DNA from: Micractinium sp. NFX-FRZ
Lineage: Eukaryota > Chlorophyta > Trebouxiophyceae > Chlorellales > Chlorellaceae
NCBI GenBank assembly: GCA_029339195.1
Contig: JAPTJF010000285.1
Span: 18,025-82,024 of the forward strand
Reading direction: 5' to 3'
Length of the DNA stretch: 64,000 bases
Shown here: piece by piece, positions 1 through 11,000 of the stretch
Layout of the letters: each line of letters starts with the position of its first letter
Numbering within the stretch: the stretch's first letter is position 1
The notes under the pieces: generated by a model
Database searches by the model: none
What the model was told of the DNA's origin: nothing
The model's input: the letters and a program-made list of their open reading frames with translations, nothing else
Position numbers and translations under genes: made by a program

Positions 1-515
1 AGGCGATCCACGTCCACTCGAGCGTCCTGGCGTGCATGGATGCACAATCAAAGGAGAGAAAAAGGTAAAGGGCCAGTGGCATGGTTGGCAGATTGCTCCC
101 CGGCATACATGGCACCCCGCAGCACACACGGCTTACACCGCCCGCCTGCTGTGCCTGCCGCCGCGGCGCCGTGCCTGCTGCGCAAGAGAGTGCCGCCTGA
201 AGAGCCCTAGTTGTCGAAAACGCCGAAAACTCCGATCTGCACGCTACTGGTCGGTAAGTTCCGAGCGCCAGTCGCCCCGCCTAAAACGTGAGTACACAAC
301 CCCTGCCATGGGGCGCTCTTGTTCACGTCGCAGCCGCACCAACGGCCTTTCAGGCACTTGCGGCGGGCGGAGGCAAAGCGTGTTGTACCTCCAGGCAAAG
401 CAAGTCGGCCACCTGGCTGCCGCCCCACAGCACCCCAGCACACCGCGTCCCACCCCATCCCCAAGGGCTGTTACATTGGACGTGCTTATGTTTGCAGGTT
501 GCCGGACACCTTTTT
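1..515. other. 5' region of the first ankyrin gene, start not resolved
   Basis: The frame of the downstream ankyrin protein is open back to 288, but it has no ATG before 516. A good donor-like GTGAGT lies at 288 and a good acceptor, TTTGCAG, ends at 497, so 288-497 could be an intron with an upstream exon left of 288. The ATGs I tested at 36, 40 and near 80 run into stops or the wrong phase. The true first exon may be outside the window or in the untranslated leader. Confidence 0.4.
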
Positions 516-2051
516 ATGCTGGCACCTGTGTTCATTGACATTGGTGTTTTAGTGATGGTCGAATGGTGCTGGTGCCGCATCCACCGGCGCTTCTGCCACC
601 GCCGCCAGCCGGGGAGCACCGCCCAGGCCGGGGGCCTCACCCCTGCACACGAGGCTGCCTCTGTGGGAGACGCTGTCACCCTGGAGGCAGCGCTGTCAGC
701 AGCACCCGAGCTGGCAGCTGCAACATCAGACTGCGGCTGCACGCCAATGCATCTGGCGGCAGCTTCTGGGCACCTGCCCGTCATGCAGCTGCTGCTGCGC
801 ACGGCTCCTGCCACGGCGGTAGCAGCAGATGGCCAGGGCTGGATGCCCCTGCACTGTGCAGCCTACCATGGGCGCTTTGAGGCTGTCCACTTGCTGCTGT
901 GCGCACTGCCAGGACTGGCCATGGCGACCACAGCGGGCGACGGCTACAGCGCTCTGCACCTGGCCGCCCAGGCAGGCGCCGCCACTGTGGTGCATCTGCT
1001 CCTGGACACCGCCCCTCGAGCAGCTAGCCTGCTCAGCAGAAATGGAAGCTTGCCAGTGCACGAGGCAGCAGGGGCAGGGCACGGGACGGTCCTGGTGCAG
1101 CTGCTGGCGGCAGCTCCTCAAACGGCGGCAGCTCTGGACGGTGAAGGGAGCACACCGCTGCACAGAGCGCCCGCATGCAGAGCCACGGTGGCTATGCGCC
1201 TGCTTCTGAAGGCAGCCCCGGAGGCTGCTGCCGTGCGGGATGACCACGGGTGGACGCCCCTCATGCATTGTGCTTCCGCAGGACATGTTGCGGGTGCCTC
1301 ACTCCTGCTGGCCGCCATGCCAGCTGCAGCCCGCCTGGCGTGCCCACGGAGCTGGCTTCCCATCCATGCGGCCGCAAGTGGTGGGATGTGCGAGATGGTC
1401 GAGCTCCTCCTGGCAGCAGCAGCAGACACCGCTTGTGCCGTTGACGAGGACGGGGCAACGGCCCTGCACCTGGCGGCGCAGCAGGGGCATGCACATGTGG
1501 CAGCCGCTCTGCTGGCAGCCAGCCCTGCCTCGGCTCACATGAGATCTGCCGATGGGCTGTACCCCATACACCTGGCAGCAACGCACGGATTCGTGGCAGT
1601 CGTCCAGCTGCTGGTTGATGCAGCACCCGACATAGCCGCTGCTGCGACTGCTCAAGGCAAACTCCCTCTGGACTTGGCGCTCGCCCGGTGCCGGGTGTCT
1701 GTGGCCCGCTGCCTCCTGGCTGCTGGGCCGGCCCTGCACGTAGTACAAGCCCTTGGCAAGCTCAGCATGATTACGATGCCCCTCTTTGCTGACTTTGTCA
1801 TCGACCGGCCGGCACTGACGGTGGAGGAGTGGGCGTGCGTGCCGGCGCCCTGCCCCGGCCTGGGCCGTGCGCTGCCGGCAGCGCTGGGCCGCTCTCTGGC
1901 CCAGGCCCGCCACCTGGTGGCGCACCTGCCGGCGGAGGACGTGCAGCGCCTGCGCACGGCAGCGCTGTCCCTGGCAGCTGTGCAGCGCAGGCTGCGCACC
2001 TCCTTGCCTGCGCACTTGGTGCAGCACATCCTGGCGCAGACACTTACCTGA
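516..2051 (+). CDS. Ankyrin-repeat protein
   Basis: Single long exon of 511 codons from the first in-frame ATG at 516; another ATG at 555 is equally possible, and the exon may begin at 498 after the TTTGCAG acceptor. The protein is about eleven consecutive ankyrin repeats of 34-35 residues, each with a TPLH-like turn, an LLL helix and a characteristic AAP-x-xA segment before the next glycine. Regular loops like these are common in green-algal ankyrin proteins. The last 90 or so residues (after the repeat ending near 1730) are a non-repeat, Ala/Leu-rich helical tail with no domain I recognise. There is no membrane segment inside the repeats, so a soluble protein-binding scaffold is expected; the partner is unknown. 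It is convergent with the next gene on the minus strand. Confidence 0.8.
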   Translation: MLAPVFIDIGVLVMVEWCWCRIHRRFCHRRQPGSTAQAGGLTPAHEAASVGDAVTLEAALSAAPELAAATSDCGCTPMHLAAASGHLPVMQLLLRTAPATAVAADGQGWMPLHCAAYHGRFEAVHLLLCALPGLAMATTAGDGYSALHLAAQAGAATVVHLLLDTAPRAASLLSRNGSLPVHEAAGAGHGTVLVQLLAAAPQTAAALDGEGSTPLHRAPACRATVAMRLLLKAAPEAAAVRDDHGWTPLMHCASAGHVAGASLLLAAMPAAARLACPRSWLPIHAAASGGMCEMVELLLAAAADTACAVDEDGATALHLAAQQGHAHVAAALLAASPASAHMRSADGLYPIHLAATHGFVAVVQLLVDAAPDIAAAATAQGKLPLDLALARCRVSVARCLLAAGPALHVVQALGKLSMITMPLFADFVIDRPALTVEEWACVPAPCPGLGRALPAALGRSLAQARHLVAHLPAEDVQRLRTAALSLAAVQRRLRTSLPAHLVQHILAQTLT

Positions 2052-3143
2052 TGCATGCAAGCTCACGTCTGTGCACCCAGATATACTGCCTCCTACCCCA
2101 TCCATCTTCTAGCACTGCTCCCTGTGTACTGGCTTCCTTCCTGCAAGTTTCCCCGCACTGCTGCTCCCCGTACTGGTGTCCTTCCCACAAACGCCTCGCC
2201 GAGTCTTTACCCTGATGCATTTGATTCATTTACCAATGCACCGCCTGAGCCCAACCACCCTTTGCTGCACACACACGAGCACTCTGCCGCCACCCTGTCT
2301 CTTTCACTGCAACGTGTTGGCATGTCACAAGGGCCACCAGCAGTGGGCGTGAAGGGTGGCAAAGGGTGAAATGCAGGGGGCAAAGGGTGAAATGCAAAGG
2401 TTGAAATGCAGGGTGGTGAAATGCGGGGTGGCATGCGGTCGTGCTCTTGCTGGCTCCGAGCAGCAGAAGCCGCGACTCCACAGCAGGGCTGCCACGCCGT
2501 GAAGCGGTGGAGGTGCCTGTCCAGAGCCAGACAGCTCCTCAGCTCGTCTCTCCCTCCTCAAGTGCCGCGGGCATGGTGCTCCTCCAGTGGGCAGCCCCAA
2601 CTGCCAGCCTGTGAGGCCGGCTGGCTGACTACTTACCGGCAGGGGCGGGGCGAACAGGCAGGCCAAGCAAGCAGGCAGCGCTGCATGCAGAAGGTGGTCA
2701 GGTGCACACACCAGGGCAGGGGGGCGCCTCTCGGCACGCCTTCGCAAGCTGGCCCTGCCCTGGCCTGCGTGCGCAGTTGACCACAAGGGATGTGCAATCA
2801 GTCAGGCAGATGGGCAGGCAAGCACGGGGAGCAAACATCGCCCATGGCCCTTTATCAGCTCCCCTTGTTTGCTGAGCAGCTGCGCCCGCCAGCCCTCCAA
2901 CCCCTCGCCAAGCTTACCTGTCGCCTCGACCTGCAGGCAGCGGCAGGAAGCCGCGCTGAAGTCAACCGGCAGTCACATTCTGAACGAGTGCGGCAGCGTG
3001 CTGGGCCGTGCAGGGCAAGACAGGCAAACCGCTGCCCCCCACCAGCAGCGGTAGCGGCAGGAACACGGGCAGCGGGCAGAAAGAGACAGAAGCAGCTCGG
3101 AAGTGCACCAACTATGCTCTGTGTCGCGGCAGCGGGGGGGGCC
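2052..3143. other. Convergent intergenic region
   Basis: Lies between the 3' ends of the ankyrin gene (+) and the ZFC3H1-like gene (-) and should contain both 3' UTRs. I see no exon-like stretch with family similarity. A short minisatellite lies at 2359-2430. Open frames here change strand and composition without splice support. Confidence 0.5.
2359..2430. repeat. Minisatellite with GTGAAATGC units
   Basis: Four or five imperfect tandem copies of a 15-21 bp unit built on GGGTGAAATGC or GGTTGAAATGC. It lies in the convergent intergenic region. Confidence 0.85.
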
Positions 3144-5038
3144 TCAGCTCCAGCCGGCCGCCTGGTGGTGCTGATGCGAAGACGGCGGCTGCCGCTGCTG
3201 CTGCCAGGGAGCCTGTTGCGGCGGCTGCTGCTGCTGCCAGGGCGCTTGTTGCTGCTGCTGCCAGGTGTGCTGCGAAGGCGGCGGCTGCTGCTGCCAGGGC
3301 GCCTGCAGCTGCGGCTGCTGTTGCTGCTGCTGCTGCTGCTGCCAGGGAGGGTGCGGCGCCAGAAGCCCGCGACGCTCCACCTCCAGTGCCACGGCTGCTG
3401 CCTGCTGGCTGGGCTGGGCCCCTGCAGCTTCCAACTGCTGCTGCCGCTGCTGCCAAAGCCGCTGGCTCATGGGATGCACGCCAGTGGCGGCTGCTGCCAG
3501 CTCGGCTGCCGCGAGAGGCGATACGGACGCAGCCAGAGCGGTGACCTGTGGAGGGAGGAAGAAAGTGGGACCACCAGCGTGCAAGTTAAAGGGATGGCAC
3601 AAGCAGCAAGGAAGCAGGGCAGTGTACGCGCGTGCACTGAACACACACGCGTACCCGCACACAATGAATTAAAATTTTTACACTTGCCTGGTGCCAGAGC
3701 TCCGGTGCTGCTGCTGGCGTGCTGCTTACCAGGGCAGAGGCGGCGGCAGGCAGCACCCAGCTCAGCACTGGATGGCGCCACATGGCCCCTGGCTCTGTTG
3801 CCTGCTGGCTGGCCTGCTGCGCAATGGCCGCTGCGGCTGTGGCACATGCCGGGCTGCACGAGGGCAGCAAGCTCTCAAGCAGCAGCACCTGCTGCCGCAG
3901 GGGCAGCTGCAGCAGGAGCGGCAGCGGGGGCAGGGGCGGCACTGCCACCGGCGGAGGCGCCAGCACAGCTGCTGCAAGAGGGTCCACCCATGACTGCTGC
4001 AGGGGCGGCCACACCAGCGGCTGCTGCTCTGCATGCTGCCTGCCTGCCCGGGCAACCACCTGCTGCACTGCTGCCACTTGTGCAGACGCGTCTCCTGCCG
4101 CTGCAGCCGCCAGCAGCGTCAGCGCTGCCACCTCCTGCGGCCCCTGCTGCTGCTGCTGCTGTTGTGCCCCCAGGGTTGGCGCCGCCCAGGAGGCGGCTGC
4201 TGCCCGCAGCGCTGCCAACATGGGCGCTGCCGCCTGCCCCCGCTGCTGGTGCTGCTGGTGCTCATGCCGCACGACCTCTGTAAGCAGCTGGTGCACGACG
4301 GCGCACCAGCAGCTGTACACTCTGGCAGGCACGTCGCCTCCACACTGCCCTGCTCCTGCTCGCTGGTCGTTGCTGCCTTCCTGGGCTGCTGACAGGTGCT
4401 GGAAGGCGGCAGCAGCTGCAGTGGCCAGCTCCTCGGCTGCATCTAGTGGGGATGGTGCCGCTGGGGCGCTGCCGCTGCTGTTGGTGTTCAAGAGAGCTGT
4501 CAGCGGCTGAGCAGGAGAGGGCCATGCTGTTTGCTGGTCCTGCAGAACATGGGGAGTAGACCAGCAGCAATCAGCAGCAGGCACCAAGCGCCCAGCGGAA
4601 CACGTCATGCGCGTGTTTCACCCCGAGTACCCGCACAGGCGCAGACTAAGGCTCAATGCATGCTGGCCCGCCTCTACTTTCAGCGCAAGCCAATGCGAGG
4701 GTATGGCTGCTCGTAGTATGCTCAGACAGCAGCAGCTTCCTCACCCCTGCCTGGTAGGACACGGCCCAATGGCTGAGCAGCTGCAGCGCAGCGCGTGCAG
4801 CGAGCGGGTGGCCACTGCCAGCCACAGCCGCTGCCAAAGCGGCGGCGGCGGCAGGGTGCAGCTGGCCGTGCAGGCAGGCCAGCAGCAGAGGGTTGCTGCC
4901 GCTGGGGCCACCGCGAGCCGTGGCCCCTGCTGCTGCTGCTGCCGCGCCCACCACTGCCTCTTGCAGCAGCAGCACGAGCTCGGCTGGCGGCTGCGGCATG
5001 GCGCCCGCCTGTCGCTCCCGGCCCTGATGCCCGCTACG

Positions 5039-5072
<34 letters not shown>

Positions 5073-8000
5073 GGTTGCGCCCCGGCCTTCTGCCGCTGCT
5101 GCTCTGACCAGCCAGTAAAGGCCTGCCACCGCTGCTGCACAGCCGCCAGTGCCGCCAGCTGCGCCAGTGGCACTCGGGTGATGCTGCTGCTGCCCGGAAT
5201 GCCCGTGGTTGTCGTCAGCATCTCTGCTAGCAATGAGCCGCTGCTGCCAGCCCTGGAGGCGCTGCCGCTGCTGCTGTCGCCGCCTGCAGGCACGGCCATG
5301 CCAGCAAAGCAGTCCAACCGCAGCGTGGCCAGCAGGACAGCGCTCTGGGCAGCAAATAACGCCTCTGGCTGCAGCTGTCGTGCCACAGCATGCGCGCCCT
5401 GCATCCGTGCGCGCTGCGCCTGCGAAAGGCCGCGCTGCAGGTGCAGGCTGCTCTTGCCGCTCAGCCCCAGCAATCCCAGGCTGTCTGCTGCCGCAACCAA
5501 GGCTGCCCTGCATGCTGCGCCGGCGCCGCCTGCCAGCCCCTCCTGCCGTTCGGGCGTCGGGGCTGGCGGCCAGGCGGCCAGAAGCTCTGCAAGGCTGGAC
5601 TGGGAGTAGCCTAGGCTGTGCTCTGCTGCCTGTGGCAAGCTGTTGTGGGCGGCAGCGTAGGCGCAGCAGCAGCACAGCACGGAGAGCAGGCGGGGGAACC
5701 GCTGGGCCTCTGCCAGCAGTGCAGCCTTGGAGCGCTGCAGCAGCGAGTGACCGCTGCCGCTGCTGCCGTTCAAGTCGCCCCCTGCCCACTGCAGCAGCTG
5801 CGCCCTGCTCTCCTGCTGCCCTACCGTGCCCAGCAGCTGCAGCAGCCGCAAGCCGAGGTCGAGTGCAGCAGCAAGTTGTGCCTCTGGCAGTGCGCTGCCG
5901 CTGCTCTCGCTGCCGCCGGCGGAGCCGCCGCCAGTGCCGGCGTCCGCCGCAGCGACTGCTGCTGCTGCTGCTGGCGGCGGCTTGCAGAGGGCCAGGATGC
6001 CTCGCTGCAGCATGGCCGCTGCCTCTTGCCACCGCTGCTGCTGCTCCGTGGCCGTGAGCCACAGCCGGTAGCTGTGGGGAGCAAATTGGAGCGCCGAATC
6101 AAGCATCATTTTGGCTGAGCAGCCTGCATCTCAATCGCAATTGGGGGGTGAATGGTATTATTTTGGGTCGCGAGGCTTGGTGGGGAAGAATGGGTGTGGT
6201 GGTGCTATCGCCCTAACTATGAGTGGGACTTTAAACCTGTTTGAGGTTGTGCCTTGGCAGGGCAGGGCTTCTTTTATATTACACAGCCTCAACATGTCCA
6301 TCTGTGCCGTTGAAGCAACTACGGCTCCAAGCCGCCCTTCCCAGAACGCACCTGGCTGCTGGCAGTACAGGTGAAGGTACAGGGGCCATAGCGCTGCACT
6401 GTGCCTGCGGGAAAGGAAGGATGCGTGGGCGTGCCCGCAGGTTAGACGAGCAACGTGAAGGGCTAAAGAGTCCAAGTGACAGCAGCCTGACTTGTATTGA
6501 GTGGCACGCCGACTGACTGAGTATCCTGTTTCCTGTTGCACTCTTTCCTTTTAGTGAAGGCGGAGCAGCTGTGTCAATGTGAGGGGACCCCACCTGTTGC
6601 GCTCCAGGCCTCGCTTCAGCACCAGAAGCATCTGCTCGCGCACGCCTGCAGCACAGCAAACGCCAAGCAGCCGTTAGAGGGGCTCTGAGTGTGACAGCTG
6701 AGCTGTGCTCGCTCGACAGAGAGCACAGGAAAAGCGTGAACGTGGCGGAAACAGTGCAGAGCGGAGATGAGACAACATGGCATGACAGCAGAGGGGGACT
6801 GTCTGGGTGTGCAGCGCTCTCACCCGGCGAGACGGCTGCGTCACTGCACGCAGCGCTGCCCTCCACAGCATGCCGCACAGCGTAGCTGAGCCACAGCAGC
6901 TCATCCTCTGGTTTCTGCTGCAGCAGCTGCTCATACTGCGTCTGCCAGTACTGCTGCTGCTGTTGCTGAGCGGGCGCAGAGGGGGCGCCTGCGCTGGACA
7001 CTGAAGCACCAAAGTAACGGCCCTCCTCGGCTGCTGCTGCTGCTCCTGCTGCTGCTGCTGCTGCGCCAGCCGCTGCTCCAGCATGCTCGCTTGAGTGTGG
7101 CTTTTGACCTACCAGCAGGCGCCCGCTCACTGCACCGCCACCAGGCAGCAGCTGCCACCTCAACACGGCACCCAGCCCGCTGCCGGCTGCTGCTGCAGCA
7201 GCGGCTCGGGGCTCCATCTGCGCAGCTGGCGCAAGCAGCAGCGAGGCAAAGGGCCGTGCCGCCCAGCAGCTGCTTGCGCTGCCACGAGCAGGGCGCCTGC
7301 CCCCGCCCAACAAGCTGCCCTCCCACTGCTTGCTGACTGCGTACTGTGGCAAGTGATGCTCAAGCGCAACTGCTTGCACTGTAGAGTCGGGCACTCGCTG
7401 CCGCTTGGGTGGCGGCTGCATAGCTGCCGCCGCAGGCAGCGCCGGCTTGGCAGCAGCTTTGGCAGCAAATGCTGCCTGCTGCTGCTCCAACAGCTGCTGC
7501 ACGCGCTGTTGCTGGGGAGACAGCACAGCCGCCTGCTGAGAGGGCTGGTCGATCGCCATTTGGAATCTGAAGGGTGGCAGGAACAGGCAGGGGGGCCAGT
7601 TGGGTCAGCTGCTTGGATCAGTCTGGCAGCGTTGAGGCAGATACAGGCCAGCATAGTACATGAGCACACAAGAGACAAGAGAGATCCGGGACTGCACAGC
7701 TTCTAGTGCCCGCTAACATCCCAGATGCACGCCCTGGTCACCTGCAGGTCGAGTCGCGGCAGCTCCCACGCAGCTCAAACGGGCAGATAGGCCAGTCCAC
7801 CAGAAGCGGCACTGGAGCGCTCTTTGGTGCTGCAGAAATGGCCCGTGGCGGTACTGCTGCTGCTGCTGCTGCTGCAGGTGCTCCTGGCACGCCCATGCCT
7901 GCCGCAGGCTGTCTGCTCCAGGGCGCCGTGGCCACTGCCGGTGCAGCTGAAGCACCACATTGCGCCTCTTGCGGACGCAGGAAAGCGGGTGCCAGCAGCG

Positions 8001-11000
8001 GTGTGAGCAGGCTGCTGCTGCCAAGGATGCTGCCGCTGGTTGAGCTGGCACTGAGCTGGGACAAGCAGGCATCAAGCTCTGACAGCAACGCAGCCTGCGC
8101 GGCTGGCTGCTGCTGCTGCTGCTGCTGGCGGCCTTGCAGCCAGGGCGGCTGCGCAGGGTTTGCAGGGGGCTGCTGCTGCGCACCGGCGAGGGCGGGCCTG
8201 CTGCTGCCCTTCCGCTGTGCTGCTGGGGGGGAGGAAGTTGAGAAGACAGGCAGGTGGCGGCCGGCCCCCGTGGCCTTGGAACCTCCTGCCCCTGCGGCGG
8301 CACCCCCAAGAGTCAGATCAGCATAGCTGGAGAGCTGCCTATCGCCCTCACCACCCCTGCCGCTGCTGCTGCGAGTGACTCGCTGCTGCTGCTGCTGCTG
8401 GGCTGGCGGCTGTGCAGCCTGCTGCGACACGGCTAGCGGCTGTGTATGCTGCTGTGCCTGTTGCTGCTGTTGTGACATAGACGCATGCCACAAACCAGGT
8501 TGCTGCTGCCCCTGCTGCTGTGCGGGTCTCCAGGCCAGGCCTGCCTGCTGCTGTTGCTGAGCTGGCTGCCCCACAGCGCGCCAACTCAACGCCGGCGGGC
8601 GAACGCCAGCCGCTGGGGCAGCGGGTGGCTGTGCGGCCGGCACAGCTGCTCGAGTGGCAGCTGGTGGCGGCAGCTGGGGCGTGATGAGCAGCCTGACGTG
8701 TTGGTCGCTGCTGCTGCCACCGCTGTTTGACACAAGCAGCAACACACGGACGGGGCGGGAGGCCGACTGGGTCTGGGCGTCCTGCAGCTCCTGCTGCGTC
8801 TGCAGCTGCTGCTGCACGGCAGCTGCAGCGTACTTGAAATGCGCCGACGTCTTGGCAACATCAGTTGCCACGGCTGCGGCTTGAATGGAGCCCGCGGCAG
8901 CTGTCGCTGCTGCCAGAAGCGACCGCGCTGCTGGCGTCTGCTGCTGCTGCCTCCCAATCGCCACAATGTGCGACTGCCGCGTGCCCGGCTGCCGCTTCTC
9001 AACGTCTCCTGCTGGGCCTTTGGGTGCACCTGCACCCAAAGAGGAACGCTCCGCTGCTAGTGCTGCTGGCTGGGCCGCCCGCCCAGCCACAGCCGCAGGC
9101 TGGGCCTCTGCTGCTGCTGCTGGTGGTGTGGGTGCCGCTGCCATTGTTGCTGCTGCTGCAAGCGGCGGTGTCGACGCCTCTGGCGCTGCAGGCCCTGGCG
9201 CAGGGGTGGGTGCCGCAACCGTGGTTTGGGCGGACTTGGTAGCTGCAAATTTCTGCCAAGGCGCGCTGCTTGCTGCCACTGCAATGGCAGCAAGCTGAAC
9301 CGGTGCTGCTGAGGCTGCTGTTGAGGGTGCCGCTGGTGGGGGTGGTGCTGGGACAGCCGCTGCTGGTGCCGCTGCCGCTGCCGACTTGACAGCATTTGCC
9401 TGCGCCCCTTGCTTGCCTGCCGCGTGCGTGCTGCTGCCTGGAGCTGCTGCCGCTCCTGCTGGCCCTGCTGCAGTGCCCGCCCCTCCAGCCTTGCTGCCTG
9501 ATGCTCGGCTGTTGGGGCGGATGCTGAAACGCACCGGTGCTGCCGGCTCGCTTGCACCATCTCCCGCCGCGCCTGCCTGCTGCTCAGCTGCTCCCTGCTG
9601 CTCGGTTCCTCCATGAACCTTACCAGAAGCCTCGGCAGCGGCTGCATCTGCCGACACTTTGGCTGCCTCTGAAGCCTGTGGCGGCGCGGCAGGAGCGTCG
9701 CCTTCACGGCGCGGCCGCTGATCAGCGGCCCTGTTGCTGACAGCAGCCTTGGTGGCAGCGGCAGGCTGCGTGCCTGGCTCTCGTGCACCCGCCGGCTTGG
9801 TGGCAGCACCCGCGCCTGCACCGCTACCGTTGCCTGGTGCAGCGACCCCCACCCCAGCGCCAGGCTGCACCCCTGCCTCTGCGGCTGCCTGCGGTGCTGC
9901 TGTCACGCGCCACTTCTCCCTGCTTGCGTCAGACATGTCCAGCTGCAGGTGGCCCTCCCTGTGCATGGCCTGCAGCAGGGAGAAAAGTGTAAGGGATGTG
10001 ACGTTGGTGCAGACACGACAGACAAGGGAAGGCAGTGTGAGGGTAGGGCGAGGCGCAAGGCTGTGCGCAGGGAGAACTGCTGACGTAATGCAGGCAGCTC
10101 TCAAGACAACTGGCGCATGGCACATGTGGCAGGCAATGCTCTCGGGAGATTTGCACAAGCTGCCTACAGGTGCAGCAGGGACACGAGCGCAGCAGTGGGG
10201 CGCTTGTGCAGCAGGCTGCAGCGGGCACAGCAGGCACAGCGGGTAAGGACGCACCAGCAGTAGGTGAGAGAAGGAGGCGCCCAGCTCCCTGCGGCACACA
10301 AAGCCGCGCTCCAGCTTCTGCGAAAGGTAGAGCGGGCACAAGGGTGTTGAGCACGGAGGAAAACTCTGTGAAAGCAGGAGGCTGGCTACAGGAACCGGTG
10401 CTTGTATGCAGCAAGCACGAGAACACCTCCAGTGCTCCCTGTATGCTGCTGCTCCCCAAGCTCCTGCACTGTGCCTACCACAACATGCACGTGCACGCGC
10501 CAGTTGATTCTTACCTCCATCTGCAGCTCGATGCGGTTGGCTGAGAAAGGGAAGTGCCACAGGCGGCAGCAGCGGCGGAGGGCCTGCAGGAACAGGCGCC
10601 GCACGCTGCAGGCACACCGCAGGAAGGGAAGGCCAGCAGCAAGCAGGGTGATTGTGCGGCACATGGTCCGTTGCAGACGTGGCTTGACAAGCAACCTCAC
10701 ACGGCGGTCAGGGGCCGAACGAGACACGCTGCATACTCTGCAACCCCTAGCCTGCTCTTTTGCCATCCCCCAGCTGTGATTGTCTGTATGCAGCCCCTGT
10801 CCACCCACCTGTCAGACACCTGGACCTGCCTGCTGCTGCCGCCGCCGACGACAGCACCTGCGTCCGCTGCTGTGGGCGGTTGCTTGTCCCACCTGCTGCT
10901 GTGCTTGGCTGCTTCAGCTGCTGCCGGTGCCGCGGCTGCAGTTGGGGCGGTGGCAGGGCGCCGCTGCCGCTCCCTGCTGCTGCCTCGGTCCCCTTTTTGG

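Noticed and set aside
288..515. N-terminal extension of the first ankyrin protein from 288
   Set aside because: It would start at GTG, and GTGAGT there looks like a splice donor; the sequence up to the acceptor at 497 shows no conserved feature.
7738..10662. 974-codon uninterrupted minus-strand frame read as one exon
   Set aside because: Its upstream third has no similarity and includes clear introns; splicing at 9969, 10255-10317 and 10515-10605 gives consistent phases and family-like sequence.
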